NCBI GenBank assembly: GCA_038046785.1
Contig: JBBSVM010000004.1
Span: forward strand, 62,001 to 126,000
Direction: 5' to 3'
DNA from: JAHFTW01 sp038046785
Lineage (GTDB): Archaea; Thermoplasmatota; E2; JACPAO01; JAHFTW01
DNA length: 64,000 nt
Shown one piece after another: positions 25,982-34,231 of this stretch. The notes under the pieces are model-generated. The model saw only the letters and a program-made list of their open reading frames with translations. It searched no databases and was not told the DNA's origin. The translations under genes and the position numbers were made by a program. Within the stretch, counting starts at the first letter, position 1; the number at the start of each line of letters is the position of its first letter.

Positions 25982-26803
25982 ATGGACCGGGACTGGCTGG
26001 GGCTCTACCTGGAGGAGGACATCGGCTCCGGCGACGCCACCGCCGCGGCGCTTCTCCAAGCCAAGGCCCCCAGCTGCGCCCGCATCGTCGCGCGCGAGCG
26101 GCTCGTTGTCGCCGGGACCCACCACGCGGTCGAGCTGTTTCGGCGCCTGGGCGCAACCGCCACCCCGGCGGCCGGTGAAGGAAAGTGGGTCGAAGCGGGA
26201 ACCATCCTGCTCGAAGTGGCGGGACCGGCGGCGGCCATCCTCGCAGGAGAGCGAGTCGCTCTCAATCTTCTTTCCCGCATGGCGGGCATTGCGTCGCTGA
26301 CGCGCACCCTCATGGAACAGTTGGCGACCGACTGTTCGGGCTCCGTCGTCGCCGCGACACGCAAGACCACGCCGGGCTTCCGCATCTTCGAGAAAGAGGC
26401 GGTGCGCATCGGTGGTGGCGACCCGCACCGCGCCGGACTCTGGGATGCAGCCATGGTGAAGGACAACCACATCGCGGCGTGCGGCGGCGACGTCGCGACG
26501 GCGGTGCGGCGCGTCAAGGCAGCGCACCCGAGCCTCACGGTTACCTGCGAAGTGGAATCCCTGCCGCACGCGCTCGCCGCCGCAGAAGCAGGCGCCGACT
26601 GGCTCCTCATTGACAACCAGCCGCCCGCGACCGGCGAGGCGTGGGCGAAATTGGTCTGGGTCAAGTTCCCCAACATCAAGGTCGAAGCGTCCGGTGGCAT
26701 TGCACCCGACACGCTTGCATCCTATGGCTGGGCCGATCGCATCAGCCTCGGCTGGCTCACGCAGAAGTCGCCTGGAAAGGACATCGGACTGGACTGGACA
26801 TGA
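25982..26803 (+). CDS. nadC: Nicotinate-nucleotide pyrophosphorylase (carboxylating)
   Basis: NadC turns quinolinate and PRPP into nicotinate mononucleotide, CO2 and pyrophosphate. The 273 residues show LNLLSRMAGIASLTR, AATRKTTPGFRIFEKEAV, GLWDAAMVKDNHIAA and VEASGGIAPDTLASY, covering the PRPP and quinolinate sites. The stop overlaps the start of the next gene by 4 bp. Together with nadA and nadX it completes de novo NAD precursor synthesis. Confidence 0.96.
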   Translation: MDRDWLGLYLEEDIGSGDATAAALLQAKAPSCARIVARERLVVAGTHHAVELFRRLGATATPAAGEGKWVEAGTILLEVAGPAAAILAGERVALNLLSRMAGIASLTRTLMEQLATDCSGSVVAATRKTTPGFRIFEKEAVRIGGGDPHRAGLWDAAMVKDNHIAACGGDVATAVRRVKAAHPSLTVTCEVESLPHALAAAEAGADWLLIDNQPPATGEAWAKLVWVKFPNIKVEASGGIAPDTLASYGWADRISLGWLTQKSPGKDIGLDWT

Positions 26804-27528
26804 CAACAAACATCCCGAACGATCACCCTCGCGCAGCCAGCCTTCGCACGCGGGAAGCAATGAAGGATGCAGTGGCCGCCGGCCTCGTCCACCCGACCGG
26901 CCTCATCGCACACGGCCGCGGCGAAGCGTTTGACTATCTTCTGGGCGAGCGGACACCGCCCGAGGCGCTGGAGGCGATCGCGGAGGCGGCGCACCTCCTG
27001 CGCAGCGCTCGCCAGCCGGTCCTGAGCCTGAACGGCAACGTCGTGGCGCTTGCCGCCCGCCAAGCGGTCGAGGCGCAGAAAGCATTCCCCAAGCTCATCC
27101 TCGAAGTGAATCTGTTCCACCGGAACGAGGAGCGTGTCGCGAAGCTCGTCGCCGCCGTCGAAGCGGCCGGAGCCAAACCGGGCAGCGTCCTTGGCAGCAC
27201 CCCCGATTTCAGCATCCCCAACCTCAGCAGCGATCGCGCCCTCTGCTCGAAGGCGGGCATCGGCGGTGCCGACGTCGTCCTGGTCCCGCTCGAGGATGGC
27301 GACCGGGCGCAAGCGCTCAAGGCGATGGGGAAACGGGTCATCACGATTGAATTGAACCCGCTTTCGCGCACGGCGCTTGCCGCCGACGTCACCATCGTGG
27401 ACGAGTTGACACGGGCGCTTCCGCTCCTTGCCAAAGCGTTGCGCTCGCCGCTCTCGGTCCGACCCTACGACAACGCCGACACGCTGCGGCGCGTCAAGGC
27501 GCGGATGACTCAACTGCTGCGGCGATAG
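26800..27528 (+). CDS. 4-phosphopantoate--beta-alanine ligase
   Basis: This archaeal enzyme (phosphopantothenate synthetase, COG1701) joins 4-phosphopantoate to beta-alanine, replacing bacterial PanC/CoaA order. The 242 residues carry ATREAMKDAVAAGLVHP-like (here TREAMKDAVAAGLVHP), AHGRGEAFDYLLGE, LSLNGNVVALA, EVNLFHRNEERV and KRVITIELNPLSRTA, all family hallmarks. The ATG overlaps the nadC stop, coupling NAD and CoA synthesis in one operon. Its partner pantoate kinase lies at 52200-53078. Confidence 0.93.
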   Translation: MTTNIPNDHPRAASLRTREAMKDAVAAGLVHPTGLIAHGRGEAFDYLLGERTPPEALEAIAEAAHLLRSARQPVLSLNGNVVALAARQAVEAQKAFPKLILEVNLFHRNEERVAKLVAAVEAAGAKPGSVLGSTPDFSIPNLSSDRALCSKAGIGGADVVLVPLEDGDRAQALKAMGKRVITIELNPLSRTALAADVTIVDELTRALPLLAKALRSPLSVRPYDNADTLRRVKARMTQLLRR

Positions 27529-27571
27529 CGATCTCGCGGTTCTGCGCCAGCAGAAAGACGCCCGTCCTCTA

Positions 27572-27641
27572 GTCGCAGATTACGCAGATTGCTCAGATTC
27601 TGAGCCGAGGCAAAATCTGTGAAATCTGCGTAATCTGCGAC
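27572..27641. repeat. Dispersed CAGATT palindrome, short form, copy 2
   Basis: Arms 27572-27599 and 27614-27641 pair along 28 positions with a few mismatches in the innermost unit, around a 14-nt loop. It lies between two same-strand genes (the CoA ligase and the aCPSF2 gene). Confidence 0.86.
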
Positions 27642-27687
27642 CCGTTGGGGGTCGGCTGAGACCGTCCTGCTTATCCCGGCGCCCCCG

Positions 27688-28956
27688 GTGCTCTGCATCG
27701 TGACCTGGACGGGACGTTTCCTTGGAGCAGCGGAAGACATTGGCCGGCTCGGCTTTGTTTTGGAGTCGGCGGGCAGCACCTTCCTCTTCGACTACGGCAT
27801 GGAACCGGACAAGCCGCCGCAGTACCCGCTCCCTGCGCCCCCGATTGACCGCGTCTTTCTGACTCATGCGCACCTCGACCATTCTGGAATGATTCCGTGG
27901 CTGACCGCGCGCTATGATGCCAGCATCATGACGACGCCGGTGACGCAGGAAGTGGCGACCCTCATGCATCGCGATTCGCTCAAGATTGCCCGCAGCGAAG
28001 GGTTCCCGGAGCCGTACGGCGACGCCGACATCGAGGCGGCCGTCAAACAGACGGAGCACATGGACTTCAAGCACCCCAAGCAGATGGGGATGCACTCGCT
28101 TCGGCTGCACAGCGCCGGCCACATTCCAGGGGCTGCCCAAATGGAACTCAAAGGCCCCAACGGCACGCTCGTCTTCACCGGCGACCTCTACACCAAGCCG
28201 CAGCGCGTCGTGATGGCAGCAACGCAGACAAAGGCGGATGTCCTGTTCATGGAGTCCACCTACGCCGGCCGCGAGCACCCGCCGCGCGACGAGGTTGAGA
28301 AGGAGTTCCGCGAGTTCTGCCACGCAGTCAAGGCACGCGGAGGCATCACCATCGCCGCAGCCTTCGCCGTCGGCCGCGCCCAAGAGCTCGCCATGGTCCT
28401 CGCCGGCGAGGGGCTCAACGTCTGGATGGACGGCATGGCGCGCACGGTGGCGGGCATCTTCATGCAACACCCGCAGTATCTCAACAACTTCGGCGCCTAC
28501 CAGCGCGCAATGGGCGGCGTCAAGATGGTGCGCAACCACCGCGGCCGCAGCACGGCGCTCGACGAAGCGGACGTCATCATCACGACGGGTGGAATGCTCG
28601 ACGGCGGCCCCATTCTGTTCTATTTGGACGCCATCCGCAACGACCCGAAGTGCGGCGTCGCTCTCACTGGCTACCAGGTCGAGGGCACCAACGGCCGCAA
28701 GCTCTTCGACGAGGGCATGATTGATTTCGACACGCGCGAGCCGGGCAAGTCCATCCACCGCGTCCACTGCGAGGTGCGCAAGTTCGACTTCAGCGCCCAC
28801 GCCGGCCACAAAGATTTGGTGGATTTCGCAAAGAAGACGGGCGCCAAGGACATTGTCCTCTTCCACGGCGACCAGCGCGAGAAACTGGTCGGGGACCTCT
28901 CCGATTTCGCGACCGTCCATCTCCCGATGCGCGACCAGACCTTCACCATCAAGTAG
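27688..28956 (+). CDS. Beta-CASP ribonuclease, aCPSF2-like
   Basis: The 422-residue metallo-beta-lactamase/beta-CASP nuclease lacks KH domains, as in archaeal aCPSF2. Zinc-binding motif 2 is THAHLDHSGMIP; further motifs are LHSAGHIPGAAQ, VFTGDLYTKPQ, MESTYAGREHP, the beta-CASP segment AFAVGRAQELAMVL and the C-terminal FSAHAGHKDLVDF. It probably acts as an RNA exonuclease or endonuclease in mRNA turnover. The start may be GTG 27688 or GTG 27700 (MTWTGRFLG). Only a CAGATT palindrome separates it from the gene before. Confidence 0.92.
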   Translation: MLCIVTWTGRFLGAAEDIGRLGFVLESAGSTFLFDYGMEPDKPPQYPLPAPPIDRVFLTHAHLDHSGMIPWLTARYDASIMTTPVTQEVATLMHRDSLKIARSEGFPEPYGDADIEAAVKQTEHMDFKHPKQMGMHSLRLHSAGHIPGAAQMELKGPNGTLVFTGDLYTKPQRVVMAATQTKADVLFMESTYAGREHPPRDEVEKEFREFCHAVKARGGITIAAAFAVGRAQELAMVLAGEGLNVWMDGMARTVAGIFMQHPQYLNNFGAYQRAMGGVKMVRNHRGRSTALDEADVIITTGGMLDGGPILFYLDAIRNDPKCGVALTGYQVEGTNGRKLFDEGMIDFDTREPGKSIHRVHCEVRKFDFSAHAGHKDLVDFAKKTGAKDIVLFHGDQREKLVGDLSDFATVHLPMRDQTFTIK

Positions 28957-29039
28957 TCCGCGACCACGACAGAGGCCGTTGTTTGGGCACCGCCGCCCTT
29001 AACACGGCCCCTTGAGTCGCGCGACTTGGAGGCGATGGC

Positions 29040-30842
29040 GTGCAGCCCTTGGTGAAAGCGGAAGACCTGCATGTGAGCTACGGCCCGACGCATGTCCTGC
29101 GCGGCGCCTCCTTCCTCATTCACCCCGGCGACAAGATTGCTCTCGTCGGTCCCAACGGCGCCGGCAAAACGACCCTCTTCAAGCTCCTTACCGGGGCGCG
29201 TAAACCGGACTTGGGGTCTCTCGAATTCAATCCCGACCTGCGCATCAGCTATCTCGAGCAGGTCCCGAGCATTCCTCCTGCGACTCCTGTCCTTGAGCTC
29301 CTGAGCCAACCAAGCGCCACGGCCAATCGCCTCGCGGACGAGGCCGCAGCCCTGGAGGCGTGGATGGCGGACCCCGCCGCGTGGGATGCCCCCGATGCGC
29401 AAGAGAAAATGAGTCGCTACTCCGACGTCCAGACGCGGCTTGGTGAAGAGAAAGCGAAAGGCCGCGCCACGGACTCGCCGCTCCTCAACGACTTGGGGCT
29501 TCCCGAGGAGACGCTGGAGGCAACGTTCGGCAGCCTGTCGGGCGGCGAACGCAGCAAGGTGCTGCTTTGCAAAGCGCTCGCGGCGGCGAAGGACACCGAC
29601 CTTCTGCTTCTGGATGAGCCGACCAACCACATGGACATCCCGACGGTGGAGTTCATCGAGCAATACCTGATGGATCTCAAGGGCTCCGTCATCGTTTCGG
29701 CGCACGACAAATACCTGCTCGACAACGTTGCCGACCGCGTCTTCGAGGTGGACAACCGTCAAGTCTCCCAGTACACGGGCAACTACAGTTCCTACCAGGC
29801 GCAGCGGCGCGCCATGCAGGCCGCCATCGCGGCGAAGAAGGCGCGCCACTACCATGAAGTGCAACGGCAACTCCGCATCATCGAGGAGCTGAAAGTGCGC
29901 AACAAGTTCGACGCCCAAGTGCGCAGCCGCCGCACCCGCATGAAGCTCATCGACGAGGTGGACGAGGTTGCCCCGACGCACCGCAAGGCGTTCCGGCTTC
30001 TCTTCAGCAGCGACTCGATGCCGCGCGAATGCATGAAGCTCGAAGGCGTCGGAAAATCGTTTGGCGATCGCACGCTGTTCAAGGATGTCGAGATGGAGAT
30101 TGAGGGCGGCGACCGCATTGGCCTTGTCGGCCCGAACGGTTGCGGCAAATCGACCTTCCTCAAACTCCTCACGCAGAAACTCGCTCCCGACGCCGGAAGG
30201 CTGGAGAAGAAGCCAGGCGTCTTCGTTGGCTATTTCGACCAGCACCATGAGGGCCTCAATCCGGAGCGCACGCTCATCGAGGAGGCGCAGTCGCTGCGCG
30301 ATCCACCGCCGCCCGACGAGTGGAGCCGCGGCCTGCTCGGACGTTTCTTCTTCAGCGGCGACGAGGTGTTCAAGCGCGTCAAGGAGCTCTCTGGCGGCGA
30401 GCGCGCCCGGCTTGCCTTGGCCAAGTTCATCGTCGGCAAGCACAACATGCTCATCATCGACGAGCCGACCAACCACTTGGACCTCGAATCACAAGACATC
30501 GTCGCCACGGCGCTGCGCGAGTACGAGGGAACCCTCATCGTGGTGAGCCACAACCGCAGCTTCCTCGACGCCATCTGCACCAAGACCGCCATCATTGCGC
30601 ACCGCCGCATTGGCCTCTTCCCGGGCAACTACTCCGACGCCTCCGCAACGAAGCGGTTCCAGGAGTTTGTCCAGTCTGGCGCGAAAGGGCGCTACAAGGT
30701 CCTGCGCGCCTTCAAGGACTGGGAGCGCGACCTGCGCTGGCACGCCGGCGACACCATCGACATCACCGGATTGGAGACGCAAGCGTTCCGCCGTCTGCTC
30801 CGCTGGGCGGAGTCGGAAGGGCGCATTGAGCAAGTTCTGTAG
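29040..30842 (+). CDS. ABC-F type ATP-binding protein
   Basis: The 600 residues contain two ABC cassettes and no membrane segment: Walker A GPNGAGKTT and GPNGCGKST, signatures LSGGERSK and LSGGERAR, Walker B LLLLDEPTNH and LIIDEPTNH. The linker between cassettes is basic (RNKFDAQVRSRRTRMK), matching the P-site-tRNA-interaction region of ABC-F translation factors. A C-terminal extension of about 70 residues (SGAKGRYKVLRAFKDWERDL onward) is not recognised. GTG 29040 has GGAGG upstream. The likely role is ribosome-associated ATPase; ABC-F proteins are less usual in archaea than in bacteria. Confidence 0.92.
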   Translation: MQPLVKAEDLHVSYGPTHVLRGASFLIHPGDKIALVGPNGAGKTTLFKLLTGARKPDLGSLEFNPDLRISYLEQVPSIPPATPVLELLSQPSATANRLADEAAALEAWMADPAAWDAPDAQEKMSRYSDVQTRLGEEKAKGRATDSPLLNDLGLPEETLEATFGSLSGGERSKVLLCKALAAAKDTDLLLLDEPTNHMDIPTVEFIEQYLMDLKGSVIVSAHDKYLLDNVADRVFEVDNRQVSQYTGNYSSYQAQRRAMQAAIAAKKARHYHEVQRQLRIIEELKVRNKFDAQVRSRRTRMKLIDEVDEVAPTHRKAFRLLFSSDSMPRECMKLEGVGKSFGDRTLFKDVEMEIEGGDRIGLVGPNGCGKSTFLKLLTQKLAPDAGRLEKKPGVFVGYFDQHHEGLNPERTLIEEAQSLRDPPPPDEWSRGLLGRFFFSGDEVFKRVKELSGGERARLALAKFIVGKHNMLIIDEPTNHLDLESQDIVATALREYEGTLIVVSHNRSFLDAICTKTAIIAHRRIGLFPGNYSDASATKRFQEFVQSGAKGRYKVLRAFKDWERDLRWHAGDTIDITGLETQAFRRLLRWAESEGRIEQVL

Positions 30843-30885
30843 TCGCATCGCAAAAAAATCAAGCGAGCTCGCGACAATGGTCAAA

Positions 30886-30910
30886 TAGCGGCCAGCCGGG
30901 TCGGCCGCTA
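30886..30910 (+). promoter_or_regulatory. Hairpin abutting the start codon of the 30910 gene
   Basis: TAGCGGCC (30886-30893) pairs with GGCCGCTA (30903-30910) around a 9-nt loop. The last paired base is the A of the ATG, and no Shine-Dalgarno is visible. It could terminate the ABC-F transcript or mask translation initiation of the next gene. Confidence 0.45.
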
Positions 30911-31848
30911 TGCGCTTCGCGCTTGCTCTGTTCTTGGTCGTGTTGTTCCTGCCCGCGGCCCAGGCGCAGCAGCAAGCCCCTGTGCTGACGATGGTCGCGG
31001 GCCTCTACTCAGGCCTCATCGTCCCCGACGTCGGCGTGGGCGAAGTCCAAATCGAATGGGTCTACCAGTTCCCCGACAGCGCCCAGGCAAACGCGGCGGC
31101 CGGCTCCACGACCACCCTGCACTGGAGCCACTCCTGCGCCGATGCGGGCATCCAACTCACCGGACCCAAGGAAGAGACCATCGCGTTCCCCGTCACACTC
31201 ACGATGAATGCCATCCGCGGCGAGACCCGTTTCCAGGTCACCGCGACGCGTGAGGTCTTGGCTCTCCAAGTCGTGGTCTGCGACGTCTTCGCCTACGCCG
31301 ACGCCGTCAATCTCGTCACGCCCGCCACCGCCATCACCGCGGCGAACTTCCCGGTCGCCGCCGCCTACTTGGGCATCCTCGAGGCCACCCCGCGAGACCT
31401 CATCGCAAGCGGCGCCGCGGGCGAGCAGTTGACCTTCCGGGTCGATGTCGCCAACTTCGGCAACGCCGCGACACGCGTCCAAACCCACCTTCTCGAACCC
31501 CTCCCAGCCGACTGGGTCGCCCTCCTGCCGGCCGACCTCCTCTTGCGCTCTCCCCTCGAAGAGCGCGGCGACTCCAACGGCACCCTGACGTTCACCGTCC
31601 TGGTCCCGCGCACCAGCGCCGCCGATGAGGCGGCCCTGCGCATCGCCCTCACGCCGTTCGCGGTCCAGGACAGCGGCGCCTCTGGGCCCGCAGTGGAGAT
31701 GACCTTGCTCGCGCGCAACGTGGCCGCGACCGAAGCAGCCACCGAAGCGGCCGAGGACGCGGTCGCTGGAAAACTCGCTCCCGGCGCCGGTCCGCTCCTC
31801 ATCGTGGGGCTGCTGGCCCTCGCCTTCGTCCTGCGCTCGAAGCAATAG
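30910..31848 (+). CDS. Secreted surface protein with C-terminal membrane tail
   Basis: ATG 30910 begins a signal peptide (MRFALALFLVVLFLPAAQAQ) of a 312-residue protein. A first beta domain of about 130 residues is followed by a second with LTFRVDVANFGNAATRVQTH, homologous in pattern to the protein at 59347. The end is an Ala/Glu-rich linker, a helix (GPLLIVGLLALAFVL) and RSKQ. It belongs to the local group of envelope proteins with sorting-tail-like ends. Function unknown. Confidence 0.78.
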   Translation: MRFALALFLVVLFLPAAQAQQQAPVLTMVAGLYSGLIVPDVGVGEVQIEWVYQFPDSAQANAAAGSTTTLHWSHSCADAGIQLTGPKEETIAFPVTLTMNAIRGETRFQVTATREVLALQVVVCDVFAYADAVNLVTPATAITAANFPVAAAYLGILEATPRDLIASGAAGEQLTFRVDVANFGNAATRVQTHLLEPLPADWVALLPADLLLRSPLEERGDSNGTLTFTVLVPRTSAADEAALRIALTPFAVQDSGASGPAVEMTLLARNVAATEAATEAAEDAVAGKLAPGAGPLLIVGLLALAFVLRSKQ

Positions 31849-31931
31849 AGGCTTCCGCGACTGGCGCAACACCAGCGTCGCCGCATCCCGTTTGCTTCTT
31901 GTAGGTCGCCAAACTCGGCAGGCTCCGCAAC

Positions 31932-32004
31932 AGCCCCGTAGTCTAGTGGCCAAGGATAGGGGACTTTGAATCCTTTGACCGCGGTTCGAATCCGCGCGGG
32001 GCTA
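31932..32004 (+). tRNA. tRNA-Gln (anticodon TTG)
   Basis: A 73-nt cloverleaf: acceptor AGCCCCG pairs with CGGGGCT followed by A; the anticodon loop CTTTGAA between GGGGA and TCCTT places TTG at 34-36; T arm CGCGG-TTCGAAT-CCGCG. TTG reads CAA glutamine codons. No encoded CCA. Its last 32 nt are repeated 77 bp downstream. Confidence 0.93.
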
Positions 32005-32113
32005 TGTCCGAGGGGCCGAAGGCCCCTCATGTCGCGGGGGTGACGCCTGGGGGCGGAGCCCCCGGGCGGGGGCTGTGCATGCTTTGACCGCGGTTCGAAT
32101 CCGCGCGGGGCTA
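31973..32113 (+). repeat. Direct duplication of the tRNA-Gln 3' end with 77-bp hairpin spacer
   Basis: The last 32 nt of the tRNA (31973-32004) recur exactly at 32082-32113. The 77-bp spacer between them contains AGGGGCC/GGCCCCT and GGGGGC/GCCCCC hairpins. The distal copy lacks the 5' half, so it is not a tRNA gene. The layout is that of attL/attR half-sites or of the duplicated gene ends at 5009-5335 and 19671-19900. Confidence 0.88.
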
Positions 32114-32118
32114 CTCCA

Positions 32119-32652
32119 TTGAATCGCTTCTTCATTGCCTTGCCCGTGCCGGACGATGCGCGTCTATTGGCGGCTCGCCTCGAAGCCGGGAAACTTCCGT
32201 CTGCGCGCGCGGCCCCAGGGCCTCCGCACGTGACCCTCCGTTTCCTCGGCGACGTTCGCGACCGACCCGCTCTGGAAGCAGCGATTTCGGTGGCTGTCGC
32301 CAACCGCCCCGCCTTGCCTTGTGTGGTCGAAAGTTGGGGGGCGTTCCCGAATCTGAAGCAGGCTCGCGTCCTCTGGGCTGGTGTGCGAGCCCCCGACATT
32401 GAGAAGCTGGTTTCGGCCGTCGAAACTGCCACGGCGACGTTCGGGGAGCCTGTGGAACGCAACCGCTTCGTGGCGCACGTGACACTTGCGCGCCTTGCGA
32501 AGCTGATGGATGCCCGCAGCCTCTTGGATGCCCACAAGGATGCCTTGCTGGCAAAGGGGCTGCTCGACCGCGTCGTTCTCTACGATTCCCAGGCCACGCC
32601 CCAAGGGCCGGTCTACGAGCCGCTGCGGACGTGGCGCCTCGGTGGCTCTTAA
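32119..32652 (+). CDS. thpR: RNA 2',3'-cyclic phosphodiesterase
   Basis: This 177-residue 2H phosphoesterase opens 2',3'-cyclic phosphates on RNA, the counterpart of tRNA splicing-type ends. Both catalytic HxTx motifs are present: PHVTLRFLG (about residues 40-50) and AHVTLARLAK (about 120-130). The start is TTG at 32119, only 5 bp past the duplicated tRNA end. The stop overlaps the next gene. Confidence 0.93.
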   Translation: MNRFFIALPVPDDARLLAARLEAGKLPSARAAPGPPHVTLRFLGDVRDRPALEAAISVAVANRPALPCVVESWGAFPNLKQARVLWAGVRAPDIEKLVSAVETATATFGEPVERNRFVAHVTLARLAKLMDARSLLDAHKDALLAKGLLDRVVLYDSQATPQGPVYEPLRTWRLGGS

Positions 32653-34231
32653 GCGCCGGCGTGGTGGCGGCCCCGTGGCGGGGCACAAGCCAGCACTTCT
32701 CATTGTTCTGGATGGATTCTCGTTCGGTGACGACAAGAACCCCTGCAACGCCTTTGCTCTTGCCAAGACGCCGACGTTCGACAAGCTGCGCGCGACATCG
32801 CCTTGGGCCTATGTTCAAGCATCGGAGGAGCGCGTCGGGCTGCCGAAGGGGCAGATGGGCAACTCCGAGGTCGGCCACCTCAACATCGGCGCCGGCCGCG
32901 TCGTATACCAAGATTTCATGCGCATCAACAATGCGGTGCGCGACGGGACGTTCGGTCAGGAGCCGGGACTCAAAGCGGCGTTCGACCACGCCAAGCGCAC
33001 CGGCGGCCGGCTTCACCTCATTGGGCTCCTTGGTCCCGGCGGCGTGCATGCGCATGAGAACCATTTTGGTGCGGCACTCAAGGCCGCTGTGAAGGCGGGT
33101 CTGCACGACGTCTGGCTCCACCCCATCGGCGACGGACGTGACACGCCGCCGCGCTCGGCGCTCGGCTACCTCAAGACGTTGGAGGGGCAGATGGCCGCCG
33201 CCGGCGTCGGACGCATCGCGGACTTCGTGGGACGTTACTTCGCGATGGACCGCGACAACCGCTGGGAGCGCATCGAGGCGGCGTATCGGCTCTACACGGA
33301 AGGCAAGGGCGACAAGGTCGCATCCGCCGCAGCCGCCGTCGAGGCCGCCTACGCGAGCGGAAAGGGTGACGAGTTCGTCGAGGCGGCAACCATCCACGCC
33401 GACGGGGTGGTTCGCCCCGGCGACGCCGTCGTCTGGCTCAACTTCCGACCCGACCGCAGCCGGCAGATGACGCGCGCCTTCATGGACCCTGGATTTGCCG
33501 GATTCCAGCGCCCGATTGTCCGCGATGTGGCGTGGGCGTGCATGACCAACTACGACTCTTCGTTCGCGGCGTGGCCCGGCGTCACGGTCGCCTACCCGCC
33601 GCAGAAGGTGGAAGGCACGCTTGCCGAGCATCTTGCCGCGCTCGGCCTCACACAGTTTCACACGGCGGAGACCGAGAAATATGCGCATGTCACCTACTTC
33701 TTCAACGGCGGCCGCGAACCGCCGTGGCCCGGCGAGACACGCAAACTTGTTCCCAGCCCCAAGGTCGCGACCTACGATCTGAAGCCCGAGATGTCGGCGG
33801 GCGAGGTGACCGACGAGGTGTTGCAGGCGATGGGGTCGGGCGGCTACGATTTCGTCGTCGTCAACTTCGCCAACCCCGACATGGTCGGCCACACCGGCAA
33901 GCTCGACGCCACCGTCAAGGCGGTTGAGTTCACCGACAACTGCGTCCAGCGCTGCGTCGAGGTCGCGACCGAGCTTGGCTTCGTCACGCTCATCACTGCC
34001 GACCATGGCAACTGCGAAGAGATGTGCAAGGTGGGCCCCGGCGGCGCGCGCGGCGAGCCCATCACGAAGCACACCCTCAATCCGGTCCCGCTCATCGCGG
34101 TGAATGCGGGCAAGGGCGTCAAACTGCGCGACGGCGGAGCGCTGGAGAACGTCGCGCCGACGTTGCTCGACCTGATGGGGCTCGCCACGCCGGCTGCCAT
34201 GACTGCCAAGAGCCTCGTCGTCCGCCCATGA
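32642..34231 (+). CDS. gpmI: 2,3-bisphosphoglycerate-independent phosphoglycerate mutase
   Basis: This di-manganese enzyme interconverts 3- and 2-phosphoglycerate in glycolysis and gluconeogenesis. Length (529 residues) and motifs match the long bacterial-type iPGM: LLIVLDGFSFGDD (metal Asp), LPKGQMGNSEVGHLNIGAGR with the phosphorylated Ser, GDGRDTPPRSALGYL, FRPDRSRQMTRAF, TYFFNGGREPPWPGE and ITADHGNCEEM. GTG 32642 overlaps thpR by 11 bp; GTG 32675 is an alternative. Many archaea instead use the distantly related aPGM. Confidence 0.95.
   Translation: MALKRRRGGGPVAGHKPALLIVLDGFSFGDDKNPCNAFALAKTPTFDKLRATSPWAYVQASEERVGLPKGQMGNSEVGHLNIGAGRVVYQDFMRINNAVRDGTFGQEPGLKAAFDHAKRTGGRLHLIGLLGPGGVHAHENHFGAALKAAVKAGLHDVWLHPIGDGRDTPPRSALGYLKTLEGQMAAAGVGRIADFVGRYFAMDRDNRWERIEAAYRLYTEGKGDKVASAAAAVEAAYASGKGDEFVEAATIHADGVVRPGDAVVWLNFRPDRSRQMTRAFMDPGFAGFQRPIVRDVAWACMTNYDSSFAAWPGVTVAYPPQKVEGTLAEHLAALGLTQFHTAETEKYAHVTYFFNGGREPPWPGETRKLVPSPKVATYDLKPEMSAGEVTDEVLQAMGSGGYDFVVVNFANPDMVGHTGKLDATVKAVEFTDNCVQRCVEVATELGFVTLITADHGNCEEMCKVGPGGARGEPITKHTLNPVPLIAVNAGKGVKLRDGGALENVAPTLLDLMGLATPAAMTAKSLVVRP

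Noticed and set aside
32082..32113. Second tRNA gene after tRNA-Gln
   Set aside because: Only the 3' 32 nt are present; the 5' acceptor strand, D arm and anticodon arm are missing.
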